Source: Macrostomum hystrix
Lineage: Eukaryota; Platyhelminthes; Macrostomidae
Length of the DNA stretch: 64,000 nucleotides
NCBI GenBank assembly: GCA_950097015.1
Contig: CATNEN010000029.1
Span: forward strand, 5,971,501 to 6,035,500
Reading direction: 5' to 3'
The stretch's first letter is position 1, and the number at the start of each line of letters is the position of its first letter. The position numbers were made by a program, and so were the translations under genes. Below the pieces are notes generated by a model that was given only the letters and a program-made list of their open reading frames with translations, was not told the DNA's origin and searched no databases. Positions 29,816 to 41,329 of this stretch are shown here, one piece after another.

Positions 29816-30844
29816 AAATCGAATCTAGAATTTCCTCATCTGCTTGGTTCATCACACTCTCCGGAAAGCTGTCAGACTCATTTATAAAGTCTTCAATCTC
29901 AACGTTACTTGTAGATAGTCCGGATTTAATCTCGTTTGGAAGCATTGAAATTTCCTGAAGCCTGACTTCCGATAATGACTTCAAATTGATGCCATCTCTA
30001 AGCTAACAACGAAAGGTGAATCTTGTCATCCCTAGTTACCTTCCACAGCGTTCCACGAGTCTCGCATGCTCGTATATTACTGCACATACTAGAAAACACT
30101 AGAATACAAGAATCGTCTATTTCAGTATCTGTGGTATATCACTAAAAGTAACATTAGCGTACATCTAACGCATAATTGATCCAGTAATTCTAGTTTAATA
30201 GAATGTAACTTATGCATACTCGTACGAGTGCATATACTGACTTTGATTGTTTTAATGGTCTGTGGCACTCAAAAATCTGTATTTGAATCTTGAATTCGTA
30301 AAAGCAATTCGTTCGAATGGTTGTTTGGTGTAGTTAATATTAAAAGCCCTGTTACATGGCACAAAATATCTAGCGTTCTAGAGGAAAGTTTCTAGCGCTG
30401 GGGAAACCTTTGCATGGCTGAGGAAAATTTTCACAAAAATTACTTCCATAACTCAGCCTCCCAATAGAGGACCAGCGGCAACTTAAGCTCCCTAGCGACC
30501 TCGAGCCATAATAAATATTTGATTGGCCCCTATACTCTCGCCGCCAAAGTCGCAGCAGAAACTGAACAGAAAGCCTCACCAATTCACCCCATTACCATAT
30601 AAACATCAGCATAAGCAGCCAGATGGGCAAATGAGGTCCACATGGTCTGTTTAGGCCGCACCGCAGACACCAGTTTCCTCATCTCCACCTTATCAATATG
30701 AGCAATGATATTCTGCATGCATGGTATATTGCTTAGTACACGCGTGTTAAAATACAAGCCTCTGTATTTATACCATGCTACAATGTAACGCGCAAATCCC
30801 GAGCATGTCAATTTACTGGTGTCCTTACTCGTACGGCTATGCAC
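29721..30844 (-). CDS. Unrecognised gene, last two exons (partial)
   Basis: Exon 30,596 to about 30,844 encodes GFARYIVAWYKYRGLYFNTR, NIPCMQNIIAHIDKVEMRK and WTSFAHLAAYADVYM, and ends ATATG/GTAATG (phase 0). Exon 29,721-30,002 starts after GTTGTTAG (phase 0) and encodes LRDGINLKSLSEVRLQEIS, SNVEIEDFINESDSFPESV, EEILDSIFMGIPNDDFWRCF and ends STEDHAC. The residue mix is coding-like in both and the phases fit, but neither exon matches a family that can be named. The 5' exons are not located. The terminal exon overlaps exon 2 of the plus-strand peptide gene by 95 bp (29,721-29,815). Confidence 0.42.
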
Positions 30845-30849
30845 AATAT

Positions 30850-31950
30850 ATAAGTAGAAAAAATTGTTGATATAATTAGCAAAAACTATGTAGACAAAAT
30901 AGTATACTTGCTACCGGAGTACAGCTGGTTCATTTGAACTGCGCTGAACTTTACCTAAAGTAAATGGCATAAAGGATATTGAATAAAGCCGATTTAAACG
31001 CCATCCGTAAAGAATTATCCTAATCGAATTGCGAGCTGCAAACTAAATTGAAAACTCCCACTAATTTTTGAGCACTTCTCAAACATCTCGACTCTGAGAT
31101 TTGTTCAGCCCAAAATCAAAGTCACACACGCACACTTCTTCTTGCTCCTTGATGTCAACAAGCAATTTGAGGAGATTAAAATTCGGAAAATATTTCCCCT
31201 TTGGGAATTCTTAGAAGCGCTGGGGCATCGCTTTTACTCACATTTCCTTCTTGTCCCTTTAGAAGAGAAAGTGAAAAGAGAAGTACGCCATGAAATCGGG
31301 GAGGAATATGGATCGGCTCCTAAACAATATCCCTAGTTTTATCCCCATTTTGGGAAGATATCCCTATAATTTTAAAGCTAGAAGTCACGCAATGTCTATT
31401 GATGTTTCATTTTCATGCATTTATAAAATAGCAGTAAAATGTAAACAAGCATTAGATGATAAGTCCGTTGAGAGCTATTTGATAAAGCTTAAGCTAAACT
31501 AGAGATGGTTGGCACACCTTTCTGTGCTATAGTATTCACTCTAATGTGAGGACTGGTTACACTATATTCGCATGAGATTCGCTTTTTCTGTCAAATACTA
31601 CTAAAAAAACTCTGTTGATTTTGACGATTTCGACTTTAACTTCGTTAATGTCTGACATTCACTGTCTGGCATGCGACACAGGCTCGGGCCCATTGAACAC
31701 CTTGGTTCATTGAACACCTCACATTTGCAGCACACTAAACTCCGCGAGCTGCGGACTGATGGATGCGCGAGGCCGTGGGTGGTGTCATTAAGTGGAAGCC
31801 GCATAGACATGTTGCAAAGCAGAAACAGTTTGGGGCTGACTCCACGCGCTCCACGCGAATATTTTCTTTTTTAAAGAATGACACTAATAAACAATTTATT
31901 ATACGGTTAGGAGTTATTAGATCAGCAGATACTGTGGAGGCTCTCGTGTT
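30850..31950. other. No gene recognised
   Basis: AT-rich unique sequence with two short open frames near 31,142-31,500 that lack start context, splice partners or a family match. Confidence 0.4.
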
Positions 31951-31997
31951 TGATCCAAGGACCACTAGCATTATATCTAGATATATATATACTCGTA

Positions 31998-32609
31998 CTC
32001 AGCAACAGCTAACCCTCCCCCAACTCACGCTGTCACACGGCCCAAAAGTTTTGTATGTCATCGGTGACTCAGAAATGTGTGAAGGCTGCCGCCGCCAGAC
32101 GCGAGCGCAAAGTGCGGCATGGGGGATTTGGGGAGGGGGTGGCGCAACTCAGACCTATGCAGAGCTGCTACAGCAGCAGTTTCTGCCATTTGCTACGACA
32201 ACCTTTGGCGGCCCATAGAACTGCATGCTTCAAGACGACAACGCTGCGCCACATCGAGCAGCACACGTGCAGCTGCTGAAGGAGCAGCTCGGCATTCGCA
32301 CATTGAACTGGCCGTCAAAGTCTCCAGACATGAACCCCATCGAGCATGTCTGGGACTTTGTAAAGCGAAGAGTTCAGCAGGATGCCCCACAGAATGCTGA
32401 ACAGTTGCGACTGGCGGTGCTGAATGCCTGGCAGCAGCTGCTCCAAGAGTTCATCAACCGGCTGGTGATCAGGATGCCACGACGAGTCACGGCACTTTTG
32501 CATGCTCGTGGTTCCTACACACGATACTGAGACTAGAATTAAAGACATTGCTTAATTTTTGTGCCCATGTGACAGCGTGAGTTGGGGGGGGGGTTTAGCT
32601 GTTGCTGAG
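31998..32609 (+). mobile_element. Internally deleted Tc1 element
   Basis: The ends CTCAGCAACAGCTAA and TTAGCTGTTGCTGAG are inverted, with arms continuing to ACTCACGCTGTCACA over about 45 bp. TA lies on both sides (31,996-31,997 and 32,610-32,611). Only the 3' part of the transposase remains. At 612 bp, more than half of a normal Tc1 is missing. Confidence 0.8.
32225..32530 (+). pseudogene. Tc1 transposase C-terminal fragment (DD34E type)
   Basis: The 101-codon frame MLQDDNAAPHRAAHVQLLKE...LNWPSKSPDMNPIEHVWDFV and the tail up to HARGSYTRY form the C-terminal third of a Tc1 transposase. It has the second catalytic D in QDDNAAPH and E in SPDMNPIEH. The normal stop is present. Upstream, short pieces (KVRHGG..., 32,100-32,130) are remnants in other frames. 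The helix-turn-helix domains and first catalytic Asp are gone, so it cannot act alone. Confidence 0.8.
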
Positions 32610-32739
32610 TATATGTACCCCGACTCAAATACAATCAGAGTTTGCAAGTCACCCGAGCATTATTAGACAACAAAAGCCACGGCCACGGTACACTTTATAA
32701 ATATATCTAGATATAATGCTAGTGGTCCTTGGTTTGATC

Positions 32740-33470
32740 TCTACGTCTGGTCTCATCTTAGTATGTGAACGTAATTTATTCATGGTCTAAGTTTCAGAGG
32801 TTTGTGCTGTAAGGCAACGAATTCATTCAAAATACCCGGTAATTTGATTCTAGTGACCTTTCAGTCATGTTTAATTCGGCCCTCAATAATAAAATGATAT
32901 TTATCCAGCAGCAAAAAACGAGTACAATTTATATGCACAAAAATATCAGTTTGTTGAAGGTTAGTTGTCGGACTGAGATCACTCAGTCTATTCGCAGCGT
33001 TCAATAATCTGTAGTGGCATTGCGATCCTCTGTGGATAGTGTAGTTTTTTAGTTCAAATTATCAGTATTATAAAACTTTGATAATCGACGCATTTAGCGT
33101 CGTTGAAAAAAATACACAGTCCGATATTAGCTTCGTCTCTCGAGTCTTCTCAGATCCGTCTGCATAGCAACCGATGCCATCTAGTCATTGCCGTGACATT
33201 GCAGTCTGCTGCATTAGTATGGGCTAACCAACTACGTCCTGACCTGTATCTCTTATTTGCTGAATAATAGCTACAGTATTATGTTCCCGAATAAAAAAAA
33301 TAACACCGGTTAACGTGAAACACAAAAAGGTAAGGAAATTATAGCAAAGCCAACGAATAAATGATTTGCTTACGTATCGATTTAGCTAGCGAGTCTAAAT
33401 ATAATGGGCGTTAAAAGCGCGTCTAATTTCACTCCGGTTAGCCTGCCACCTTTCATCTGGCTAGTCAAAG
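32740..33470. other. No gene recognised
   Basis: AT-rich spacer between the Tc1 remnant and the CAG repeat. Confidence 0.4.
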
Positions 33471-33473
33471 GTA

Positions 33474-33474
<1 letters not shown>

Positions 33475-33523
<49 letters not shown>

Positions 33524-33560
33524 GCAGCGGCGGTGGCGGCGGCAGCGGCGGCAGCGGCAG
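33475..33560 (+). repeat. (CAG)n / (CGG)n-like trinucleotide repeat
   Basis: About 20 CAG units with two CAA interruptions pass into GCGGCGGTGGCGGCGGCAG. It lies 65 bp upstream of the candidate first exon at 33,624. Confidence 0.9.
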
Positions 33561-33623
33561 TGAAACGGAACAACATTCAAACGCGACTTATGTAGACTCG
33601 ACTAGAAACTTTCGCTCGTGCTA

Positions 33624-33704
33624 ATGTCCGAGCCAAACTTGAGTGCTAGCTCGGTCGGCGCGAAAAGCGGAGAAAGAGGAGGTTTGAGTCGGAGGCGGAC
33701 TAAG
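33624..33704 (+). CDS. Candidate first coding exon (27 codons)
   Basis: ATG at 33,624 opens MSEPNLSASSVGAKSGERGG then LSRRRTK and ends at a good donor, ACTAAG/GTAAGAG. The hydrophilic Ser/Gly/Arg composition and the CG-rich setting after a trinucleotide repeat suit a 5' exon. No following exon with matching phase was found before the large satellite, so this is tentative. Confidence 0.3.
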
Positions 33705-33709
33705 GTAAG

Positions 33710-35070
33710 AGAGAGACCGAACGTGATTCCTCCGATGCCGAATTAATTTTCGTCCCTTTTCCTCGCCAATCTACTCCGGTCCTGCTCGCTCGCCTTGAGG
33801 CTAGGGCAGCCTGTGGTAGCCAGCAACTTTCGCTCGCCCCTCTCTCTTTCCGTATCCTCACATTTTCCTTTAGGGGGATCTTTTGCGGAAGAACCGATGC
33901 CGCTCGAACCACTGGGCCATTGAAGCTGGGAAAATGGACAGGGAGCGTGTGTGGTGTCGCGTGCAAAGAGTGGGAGAGAGTGTACCGTCGGCATCTCTCT
34001 TCCCTCACTCGCTAATCAGGTCAATCGTCCCTGGAGGATGTCCATGCCGCAGAGGAATCCCCTTGGGCTTATCCGGCGATATCCCAGTATCTCAGCTATC
34101 CCAGATGCGAACCGTCCCTGAGGCATATTAGTGAGTGGAAATCTGGACTCACGCATTTCACTTTAGAATGACGCGCTGAAACGAGCTGGTTACCAATAAC
34201 TTGATAATTGTTATACTTTTGTCTAGATCTCATCTAGGTCAAGAAGCGCTGAGATTCCTTATGGGGTGTGGGGCTGAGCTCCAACATACGAGCGTATTAA
34301 TAACCAAAGCCATCAATTTGTGCATTGATACGAGTAAAACTCCTCGCTAGGCCTCATCTTGACCGCTGTGTTTTAAAGTGCAAACGATACGAAACGACTA
34401 CTAATCAACAAGACATAAGATCATCACAAGTGACTGCTGACAAGTAAAAGCTTTTCCTTACCTTATCAGCAATCACTGCAAGAATGAAATGCTTGGCTAG
34501 CTGCCAAGAGCATGTTGAAATTTCTCTTATTCGACCATGGGTCTTCATCTGTCTTCATCTGTATGGATTTAAGATTGCCCTGCGGGTACCAAAATGGGAT
34601 CAGAGAGTAAAGCAAGACTTCCCGAGGATGAACGAAAACTGCAGCGCAGGAAAAAATGAAGGGCCCTCTTTTGCCTCATCGCAGCTGACCCAAGGCGGGT
34701 CGCGTAACCAGGAAGTAGATGGGCTATTTTAGACAGTTCGGAACTCCTGTTTCTTCATCTTCCCCACTATTCCTATCCCCTTTATTCCGATCCGTAGTAG
34801 GACCAACGCAGCTGCAACCTGCGGCGACATCAGCATTCCTTTCCAGATGACTGCCACCGACTAGTATACAATTAGCGACCACAAAAATTATCCCCAAGTT
34901 TTTTACCAACCTCTGGACAACGGCTGGTCTACTAAGCCGGTAGACCTTGCATCACCAGGGATGGGGACATTAGGGAATGAGGGATCGTGAAATTATCATA
35001 TGCCGTGCCTCTAGCACTGATTTCGATCTTTTCTGCCTAGATTTACTCTCTTGCTTTATAATGCAGCTAT
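33710..35070. other. No gene recognised; possible intron or intergenic
   Basis: Open frames on both strands at 33,743-34,131 overlap one another and show no family motif. The rest is unremarkable. Confidence 0.35.
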
Positions 35071-35078
35071 GAAATACC

Positions 35079-35478
35079 AGATCCTTGATCCCAGATCCTT
35101 GATCCCAGATCCTTGATCCCAGATCCTTGATCCCAGATCCTTGATCCCAGATCCTTGATCCCAGATCCTTGATCCCAGATCCTTGATCCCAGATCCTTGA
35201 TCCCAGATCCTTGATCCCAGATCCTTGATCCCAGATCCTTGATCCCAGATCCTTGATCCCAGATCCTTGATCCCAGATCCTTGATCCCAGATCCTTGATC
35301 CCAGATCCTTGATCCCAGATCCTTGATCCCAGATCCTTGATCCCAGATCCTTGATCCCAGATCCTTGATCCCAGATCCTTGATCCCAGATCCTTGATCCC
35401 AGATCCTTGATCCCAGATCCTTGATCCCAGATCCTTGATCCCAGATCCTTGATCCCAGATCCTTGATCCCAGATCCTT
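35079..35478. repeat. 14-bp satellite, about 28 near-identical copies
   Basis: The unit AGATCCTTGATCCC repeats without visible change for 400 bp. Because 14 is not a multiple of 3, open frames cycle through a 14-residue repeat (SRIWDQGSGIKDLG). These are not genes. Confidence 0.97.
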
Positions 35479-36074
35479 AATCCAACAGGAACCCAGATCA
35501 AGATTATCCGATCGCATCAGAGCTTTTAATCAGCACTGCTTGCTTAGCATTCTATCGATTAGAGAGTAGGGGGCCTGGGAGCACACTTTCGCCTACTGTT
35601 AATGAAGCTGTGGACTTCTTTGCAACCGCTACTTCCTTTGGCGCCTGTTTCCTGCCTCGCTCGCTCAATCTTTCTCCTTCTCCTGATGACGTCTTTGTGG
35701 ACCTGTGTCGATGTCTCGACCCAGTCTAAAAAGAAAAACAAGCGAGCGGGTGAGAAGACAGACACCGAGACCAAGTTGTGTTCCGCATTCTGATTGGATC
35801 TGTAACGCTTAATGCAATTTAACATCGGCCTTTGGCTACAATTCGTTATGCAAGGAGGGCTTACACGCGAGTGCCCCTGTTCATATATATACTTAATTTC
35901 GTTTTTCGCTCAATTTAAATGCGGAAAATGAATTTGGGGAGACCTTTACTGCCTGTCTAATAGTTCTATCTATAGAATTTGTTCACAGCAAAACTAGTAG
36001 TGATGAGGGGGACGATAAATGTGGAAGAGTAGCTTAATGCAGGTAATTTTTATAGATGGGAGGGGAGCAGAAAG

Positions 36075-38938
36075 GCGTCAGAGTAGAAAAGTGTCAGGCG
36101 GAGTAGAAAAGTGTAAGAGTGAGTAGAAAAGTGTAAGAGTGAGTAGAAAAGTGTCAGAGTGAGTAGAAAAGTGTAAGAGTGAGTAGAAAAGTGTAAGAGT
36201 GAGTAGAAAAGTGTCAGAGTGAGTAGAAAAGTGCAAGAGTGAGTAGAAAAGTGTCAGAGTGAGTAGAAAAGTGTCAGAGTGAGTAGAAAAGTGTCAGAGT
36301 GAGTAGAAAAGTGTCAGAGTGAGTAGAAAAGTGTCAGAGTGAGTAGAAAAGTGTAAGAGTGAGTAGAAAAGACTTTGAGTGAGTAGAAAAGTGTCAGGCT
36401 GAGTAAAAGGTGTCAGAGTGACTAGAAAAGTGTCAGAGTGAGTAGAAAAGTGTCAGGCTGAGTAAAAAGTGTCAGGCGGAGTAGAAAAGTGTAAGAGTGA
36501 GTAGAAAAGTGTCAGGCGGAGTAGAAAAGTGTAAGAGTGAGTAGAAAAGTGTAAGAGTGAGTAGAAAAGTGTAAGAGTGAGTAGAAAAGTGTCAGAGTGA
36601 GTAGAAAAGTGTCAGAGTGAGTAGAAAAGTGTAAGAGTGAGTAGAAAAGTGTCAGAGTGAGTAGAAAAGTGCAAGAGTGAGTAGAAAAGTGTCAGAGTGA
36701 GTAGAAAAGTGTCAGAGTGAGTAGAAAAGTGTCAGAGTGAGTAGAAAAGTGTAAGAGTGAGTAGAAAAGTGTAAGAGTGAGTAGAAAAGTGTAAGAGTGA
36801 GTAGAAAAGTGTAAGAGTGAGTAGAAAAGTGTAAGAGTGAGTAGAAAAGTGTAAGAGTGAGTAGAAAAGTGTCAGAGTGAGTAGAAAAGTGCCAGAGTGA
36901 GTAGAAAAGTGTCAGAGTGAGTAGAAAAGTGTAAGAGTGAGTAGAAAAGACTTTGAGTGACTAGAAAAGTGTCAGAGTGAGTAGAGAAGTGTCTGAGTGA
37001 GTAGAAAAGTGTCAGGCTGAGTAAAAGGTTTCAGAGTGACTAGAAAAGTGTCAGAGTGAGTAGAAAAGTGTCAGGCTGAGTAAAAAGTGTCAGGCGGAGT
37101 AGAAAAGTGTCAGGCTGAGTAAAAAGTGTCAGGCGGAGTAGAAAAGTGTAAGAGTGAGTAGAAAAGTGTCAGGCTGAGTAAAAAGTGTCAGGCGGAGTAG
37201 AAAAGTGTCAGAGTGAGTAGAAAAGTGTAAGAGTGAGTAGAAAAGTGTAAGAGTGAGTAGAAAAGTGTAAGAGTGAGTAGAAAAGTGTCAGAGTGAGTAG
37301 AAAAGTGCCAGAGTGAGTAGAAAAGTGTCAGAGTGAGTAGAAAAGTGTAAGAGTGAGTAGAAAAGACTTTGAGTGAGTAGAAAAGTGTCAGAGTGAGTAG
37401 AGAAGTGTCTGAGTGAGAAGAAAAGTGTCAGGCTGAGTAAAAGGTGTCAGAGTGACTAGAAAAGTGTCAGAGTGAGTAGAAAAGTGTCAGGCTGAGTAAA
37501 AAGTGTCAGGCGGAGTAGAAAAGTGTAAGAGTGAGTAGAAAAGTGTAAGAGTGAGTAGAAAAGTGTAAGAGTGAGTAGAAAAGTGCCAGAGTAGTAGAAA
37601 AGTGTAAGAGTGAGTAGAAAAGTCTTTGAGTGAGTAGAAAAGTGTCTGAGTGAGTAGAAAAGTGTCTGAGTGAGTAGAAAAGTGTCAGAGTGAGTAGAAA
37701 AGTGTCTGAGTGAGTAGAAAAGTGTCAGAGTGAGTAGAAAAGTGTCAGAGTGAGTAGAAAAGTGTCAGAGTGAGTAGAAAAGTGTCAGAGTGAGTAGAAA
37801 AGTGTCAGAGTGAGTAGAAAAGTGTCAGAGTGAGTAGAAAAGTGTCAGGCTGAGTAAAAAGTGTCAGGCGGAGTAGAAAAGTGTAAGAGTGAGTAGAAAA
37901 GTGTAAGAGTGAGTAGAAAAGTGTCAGAGTGAGTAGAAAAGTGTCAGAGTGAGTAGAAAAGTGTCAGAGTGAGTAGAAAAGTGTAAGAGTGAGTAGAAAA
38001 GTGTCAGAGTGAGTAGAAAAGTGCAAGAGTGAGTAGAAAAGTGTCAGAGTGAGTAGAAAAGTGTCAGAGTGAGTAGAAAAGTGTCAGAGTGAGTAGAAAA
38101 GTGTAAGAGTGAGTAGAAAAGTGTAAGAGTGAGTAGAAAAGTGTAAGAGTGAGTAGAAAAGTGTAAGAGTGAGTAGAAAAGTGTCAGAGTGAGTAGAAAA
38201 GTGCAAGAGTGAGTAGAAAAGTGTCAGAGTGAGTAGAAAAGTGTCAGAGTGAGTAGAAAAGTGTCAGAGTGAGTAGAAAAGTGTCTGAGTGAGTAGAAAA
38301 GTGTCAGAGTGAGTAGAAAAGTGTCTGAGTGAGTAGAAAAAAGTCAGGCTGAGTAAAAAGTGTCAGAGTGACTAGAAAAGTGTCAGGCTGAGTAAAAAGT
38401 TTCAGAGTGACTAGAAAAGTCTTTGAGTGACTAGAAAAGTGTCAGAGTGAGTAGAAAAGTGTCAGAGTGAGTAGAAAAGTGTAAGAGTGAGTAGAAAAGT
38501 CTTTGAGTGAGTAGAAAAGTGTCTGAGTGAGTAGAAAAGTGTCAGAGTGAGTAGAAAAGTGTAAGAGTGAGTAGAAAAGTGTCTGAGTGAGTAGAAAAGT
38601 GTAAGAGTGAGTAGAAAAGTGTCAGAGTGAGTAGAAAAGTGTCAGGCTGAGTAAAAAGTGTCAGGCGGAGTAGAAAAGTGTAAGAGTGAGTAGAAAAGTG
38701 TCAGAGTGAGTAGAAAAGTGTCTGAGTGAGTAGAAAAGTGTCAGAGTGAGTAGAAAAGTGTCTGAGTGAGTAGAAAAGTGTCAGGCTGAGTAGAAAAGTG
38801 TCAGGCTGAGTAAAAAGTGTCAGAGTGACTAGAAAAGTCTTTGAGTGAGTAGAAAAATGTCAGAGTGACTAGAAAAGTCTTTGAGTGAGTAGAAAAGTGT
38901 CAGGGTGAGTAAAAAAGTGTCAGGGCGAGTAAAAAAGT
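36075..38938. repeat. Large 20-bp minisatellite, about 140 copies
   Basis: The unit is GTGTCAGAGTGAGTAGAAAA with recurring variants: GTAAGAG in place of GTCAGAG, GACTTTGAG, GTCAGGCTGAGTAAAAA (one base shorter) and GTCAGGCGGAG. Variants recur in blocks, for example the CAGGCTGAGTAAAAAGTGTC pair every few hundred bases, indicating higher-order duplication. Confidence 0.97.
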
Positions 38939-38939
38939 A

Positions 38940-39240
38940 TGTAACATAGTAATTTAAATTTGATTAGGTATAGCGACAGCACAGCTTAAGAATGGATTTG
39001 ATGTTGCATAATTTTAGAAAAGTTTATTTGCTTAACGAAACGAAATCTTTCTGCATTCCGTAGAGAACGGTCTAAGATAGAAGGAAATGTTACACGTTTG
39101 AACTAAAAACTTACAATTTAAGGAACTTTTTCTTTGAAAAAATTGACTGGAAAGGTAAAAGACAAGCACGAACAGTTTAGCCATTTAGACACTAACTGAA
39201 TGTTTAGATATGTCTAAGACTATGAAACTTTGTCTATTGT
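38940..39240. other. 3' flank of the LRR-Ig gene, no feature seen
   Basis: AT-rich sequence that probably includes the 3' untranslated region of the minus-strand receptor gene. No AATAAA motif could be fixed with confidence. Confidence 0.4.
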
Positions 39241-39242
39241 GG

Positions 39243-41246
39243 TCACACAGCCGTACTGTAGCCTTCATCATCCTGCGGATGCAGCTTCTGTCCAGGCCCA
39301 GACGGACAGGCTACAATTGGCAGCCGATGCTGCAGCTGCGGTGGTACAGGCGGCGCATGCGTTGTCGCCGGCCGTCCGGCGCCCAGTCCGTCCTGGAGTA
39401 TGCAGTCGTCAACCTGGGAGGCCCGCACGTACGTACCTGACGTTCCGGAAGATGCGCCAGCCTGCGAGCCGGGTGAAACCCTCGCTATGGTGGCGTAGAG
39501 ATCGCCGTGCAGGGGGCAGGGACGAACGGCGACTGCGGCAGCCGGGCCGCCTGCAGGCGCTGCTGGACGCGAGCCAGCAAGAGGCAGCGTTGCCGACGCT
39601 ACTGACGCAGTGCCGCCGATAACTGCGTCGGCTCCGCCGCAGCCATGGACAGGGCACACTGGGAATAGCTGATGCAATGAGCCACCAGCGCCGCCACCGC
39701 CACCGCCATGGACAGGACAGTCGCGATGCAACTGCAAGGTGTAATCCACCTCTGGCTGAGCGGCCGCCGCTCGCCTCGGCTGCTGCTTCTTCACTTGTCG
39801 CTGGTGGGCACCGTCGAGTTCGACCTCATCTTCGCCAGCCGAGTAGAATCCATTCTCGCGAGATTTTAAAAGCTGGCTGTAGCCTCGTTGTTGCTGCTGT
39901 GATTGCTGCTGATTCAGTTGCAGCTGCTGCTGCTGCTGCTGCTGCAGCTGCAACTTTCCGTCCCTCTGGCGTCGCCTTGTCGCACCGGCCCGCGTGTAGT
40001 GATAGAAGAACACGCCGCCAATCATCAGTGCGCAGGTAATAACAACAATAACGCCGACGCTGACTACCGTGATGAGCTTGCGGCTGATGGCGGCGGATCG
40101 GATGGCGTCCACTGTGACCCGGTGCACCAGGCTGGCGTTGCCCCGACCGTTTGCCGCCATGCACTTGTACAGTCGGGAGTCCCGCTTGGCGGTGCCCATG
40201 ATGGTCAGTCCAGCTAGAATGCTGTTTTGGCCGGCGCTGCGCCAGGTGTGGTAGCCGGGCTGCAACGGGAGCACCGTATTGGCAACCTCGGTGCCGTACA
40301 GCCAGACTACGGAGCCGGGCGGATCGCTGTAAAAGTTGCAAGTCAGCGTCAGATTGTCGCCCTCGTTGACCCGGTGAACAATCCTTACGGACGCGTCGGT
40401 AGCGACTTCCGGCAGGCACTGGAACCAGGCGTCGTGTGTGGTGCCATCAAAGAGACTCAAGCCGGCCATGCCTCGATAGCCGGTGGCCGGGTCGGCTGGC
40501 GGACCGGCGCATTTCGGACTGCCGGAAAAGTTCAGTCCGGAGCGCTCGCGGTATTTCTTATTGCGCCAGCTAATTAGCCATCGCAGGTGGCAGTCGCAGT
40601 TCCAAAAGTTGTTAGCCAAGCTGAGCTGGCGCAGCTGGGTACTGTCCAGGTCGCTAACCATGAGGCCTGTGTTTGGTAGAGTCTTTAGGTTGCAGTTCTG
40701 CAGATCAAGGACCCGCAGGCGGTGCAGGCCGGTGAAGGCGCCCTCGCGGATCTGCAATCGCACGGTGTTTTTCAGACTGAGTTCAAGCAGCGAGTCGCGC
40801 TGATATTCGAAGAAGCCCCGGTCGAGGAGGACTTCGCCCAGACTGCCGCCCATGTGAAGCTCCTGCAGGTTGACGAGCGGTCTGAGGAAGCTGTTGTTTC
40901 TGATGTTCAGGTGGTTATTTGAGATGTCTAGCTTTATTAGCTTTTTTAGGGGCCGAAATGCTCCATCTGAGATTTGCTCGATGAGGTTGTTGTCAAGCAT
41001 CAAGGTGGTGACATTCACATAGCCGGTGAAGGAGTTGTCGTGTAGATTTCTAATTTGATTCCGGCTTAGCAGGAAGTCTTCAACGTCGTGCTGGTATTGC
41101 ATGGCCGGCACGTCTTCGAGCTTGTTCGAGCTGCAGACTGCTCGCTGTTTCAATCGGCCATCGTGAAGCACGTTGACTCGAGAGCACGCGAGTGAGCCTC
41201 CGGTCAGCAGCAGGCTTATCAGCGAAAGCAGCAGACGTCGCGACAT
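39243..41246 (-). CDS. LRR-Ig single-pass membrane receptor, 667 aa, intronless
   Basis: The chosen Met at 41,246 gives a signal peptide (MSRRLLLSLISLLLTGGSLA); an in-frame Met 26 codons upstream would bury it. An LRR N-cap with cysteines follows (residues about 20-45). Then come about five or six leucine-rich repeats (FLLSRNQIRNLHDNSF, LMLDNNLIEQISDGAF, LDISNNHLNIRNNSF, LDLQNCNLKTLPNTG), the C-terminal cap NNFWNCDCHLRWLISWRNKK (about 210-270), one Ig domain (LTLTCNFYSDPPGSVVWLYG to LYKCMAANGRG), and a transmembrane helix, VVSVGVIVVITCALMIGGVF. The roughly 260-residue cytoplasmic tail has poly-Gln and poly-Gly/Ala runs and ends STAV, a class I PDZ-type ligand. The architecture matches kekkon/LINGO/LRFN-type adhesion receptors of neurons. 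The exact orthologue is not assignable. Confidence 0.9.
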   Translation of the reverse strand: MSRRLLLSLISLLLTGGSLACSRVNVLHDGRLKQRAVCSSNKLEDVPAMQYQHDVEDFLLSRNQIRNLHDNSFTGYVNVTTLMLDNNLIEQISDGAFRPLKKLIKLDISNNHLNIRNNSFLRPLVNLQELHMGGSLGEVLLDRGFFEYQRDSLLELSLKNTVRLQIREGAFTGLHRLRVLDLQNCNLKTLPNTGLMVSDLDSTQLRQLSLANNFWNCDCHLRWLISWRNKKYRERSGLNFSGSPKCAGPPADPATGYRGMAGLSLFDGTTHDAWFQCLPEVATDASVRIVHRVNEGDNLTLTCNFYSDPPGSVVWLYGTEVANTVLPLQPGYHTWRSAGQNSILAGLTIMGTAKRDSRLYKCMAANGRGNASLVHRVTVDAIRSAAISRKLITVVSVGVIVVITCALMIGGVFFYHYTRAGATRRRQRDGKLQLQQQQQQQLQLNQQQSQQQQRGYSQLLKSRENGFYSAGEDEVELDGAHQRQVKKQQPRRAAAAQPEVDYTLQLHRDCPVHGGGGGGAGGSLHQLFPVCPVHGCGGADAVIGGTASVASATLPLAGSRPAAPAGGPAAAVAVRPCPLHGDLYATIARVSPGSQAGASSGTSGTYVRASQVDDCILQDGLGAGRPATTHAPPVPPQLQHRLPIVACPSGPGQKLHPQDDEGYSTAV

Positions 41247-41329
41247 GACTTCGGACAGACACCGATCGGCCAGGAACTCTACAATGATAATGAACGCGAG
41301 GTTGCGACCGTCGGCGAATACCATTCATT

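Larger units (their letters stand above)
31955..32732. repeat. Perfect 32-bp inverted repeat enclosing a Tc1 remnant
   Basis: 31,955-31,986 and 32,701-32,732 are exact inverted copies beginning CCAAGGACCACTAGCATTAT and ending CTAGATATAT. They look like the ends of a MITE or other element into which the Tc1 piece at 31,998-32,609 inserted. Confidence 0.85.

Noticed and set aside
33382-33595. Poly-Ala frames on both strands around the CAG repeat
   Set aside because: Trinucleotide-repeat translations without supporting sequence on either side.
35056-35517. 153- and 144-codon minus-strand frames
   Set aside because: Produced by the 14-bp satellite; a 14-residue repeat in every frame without stops.
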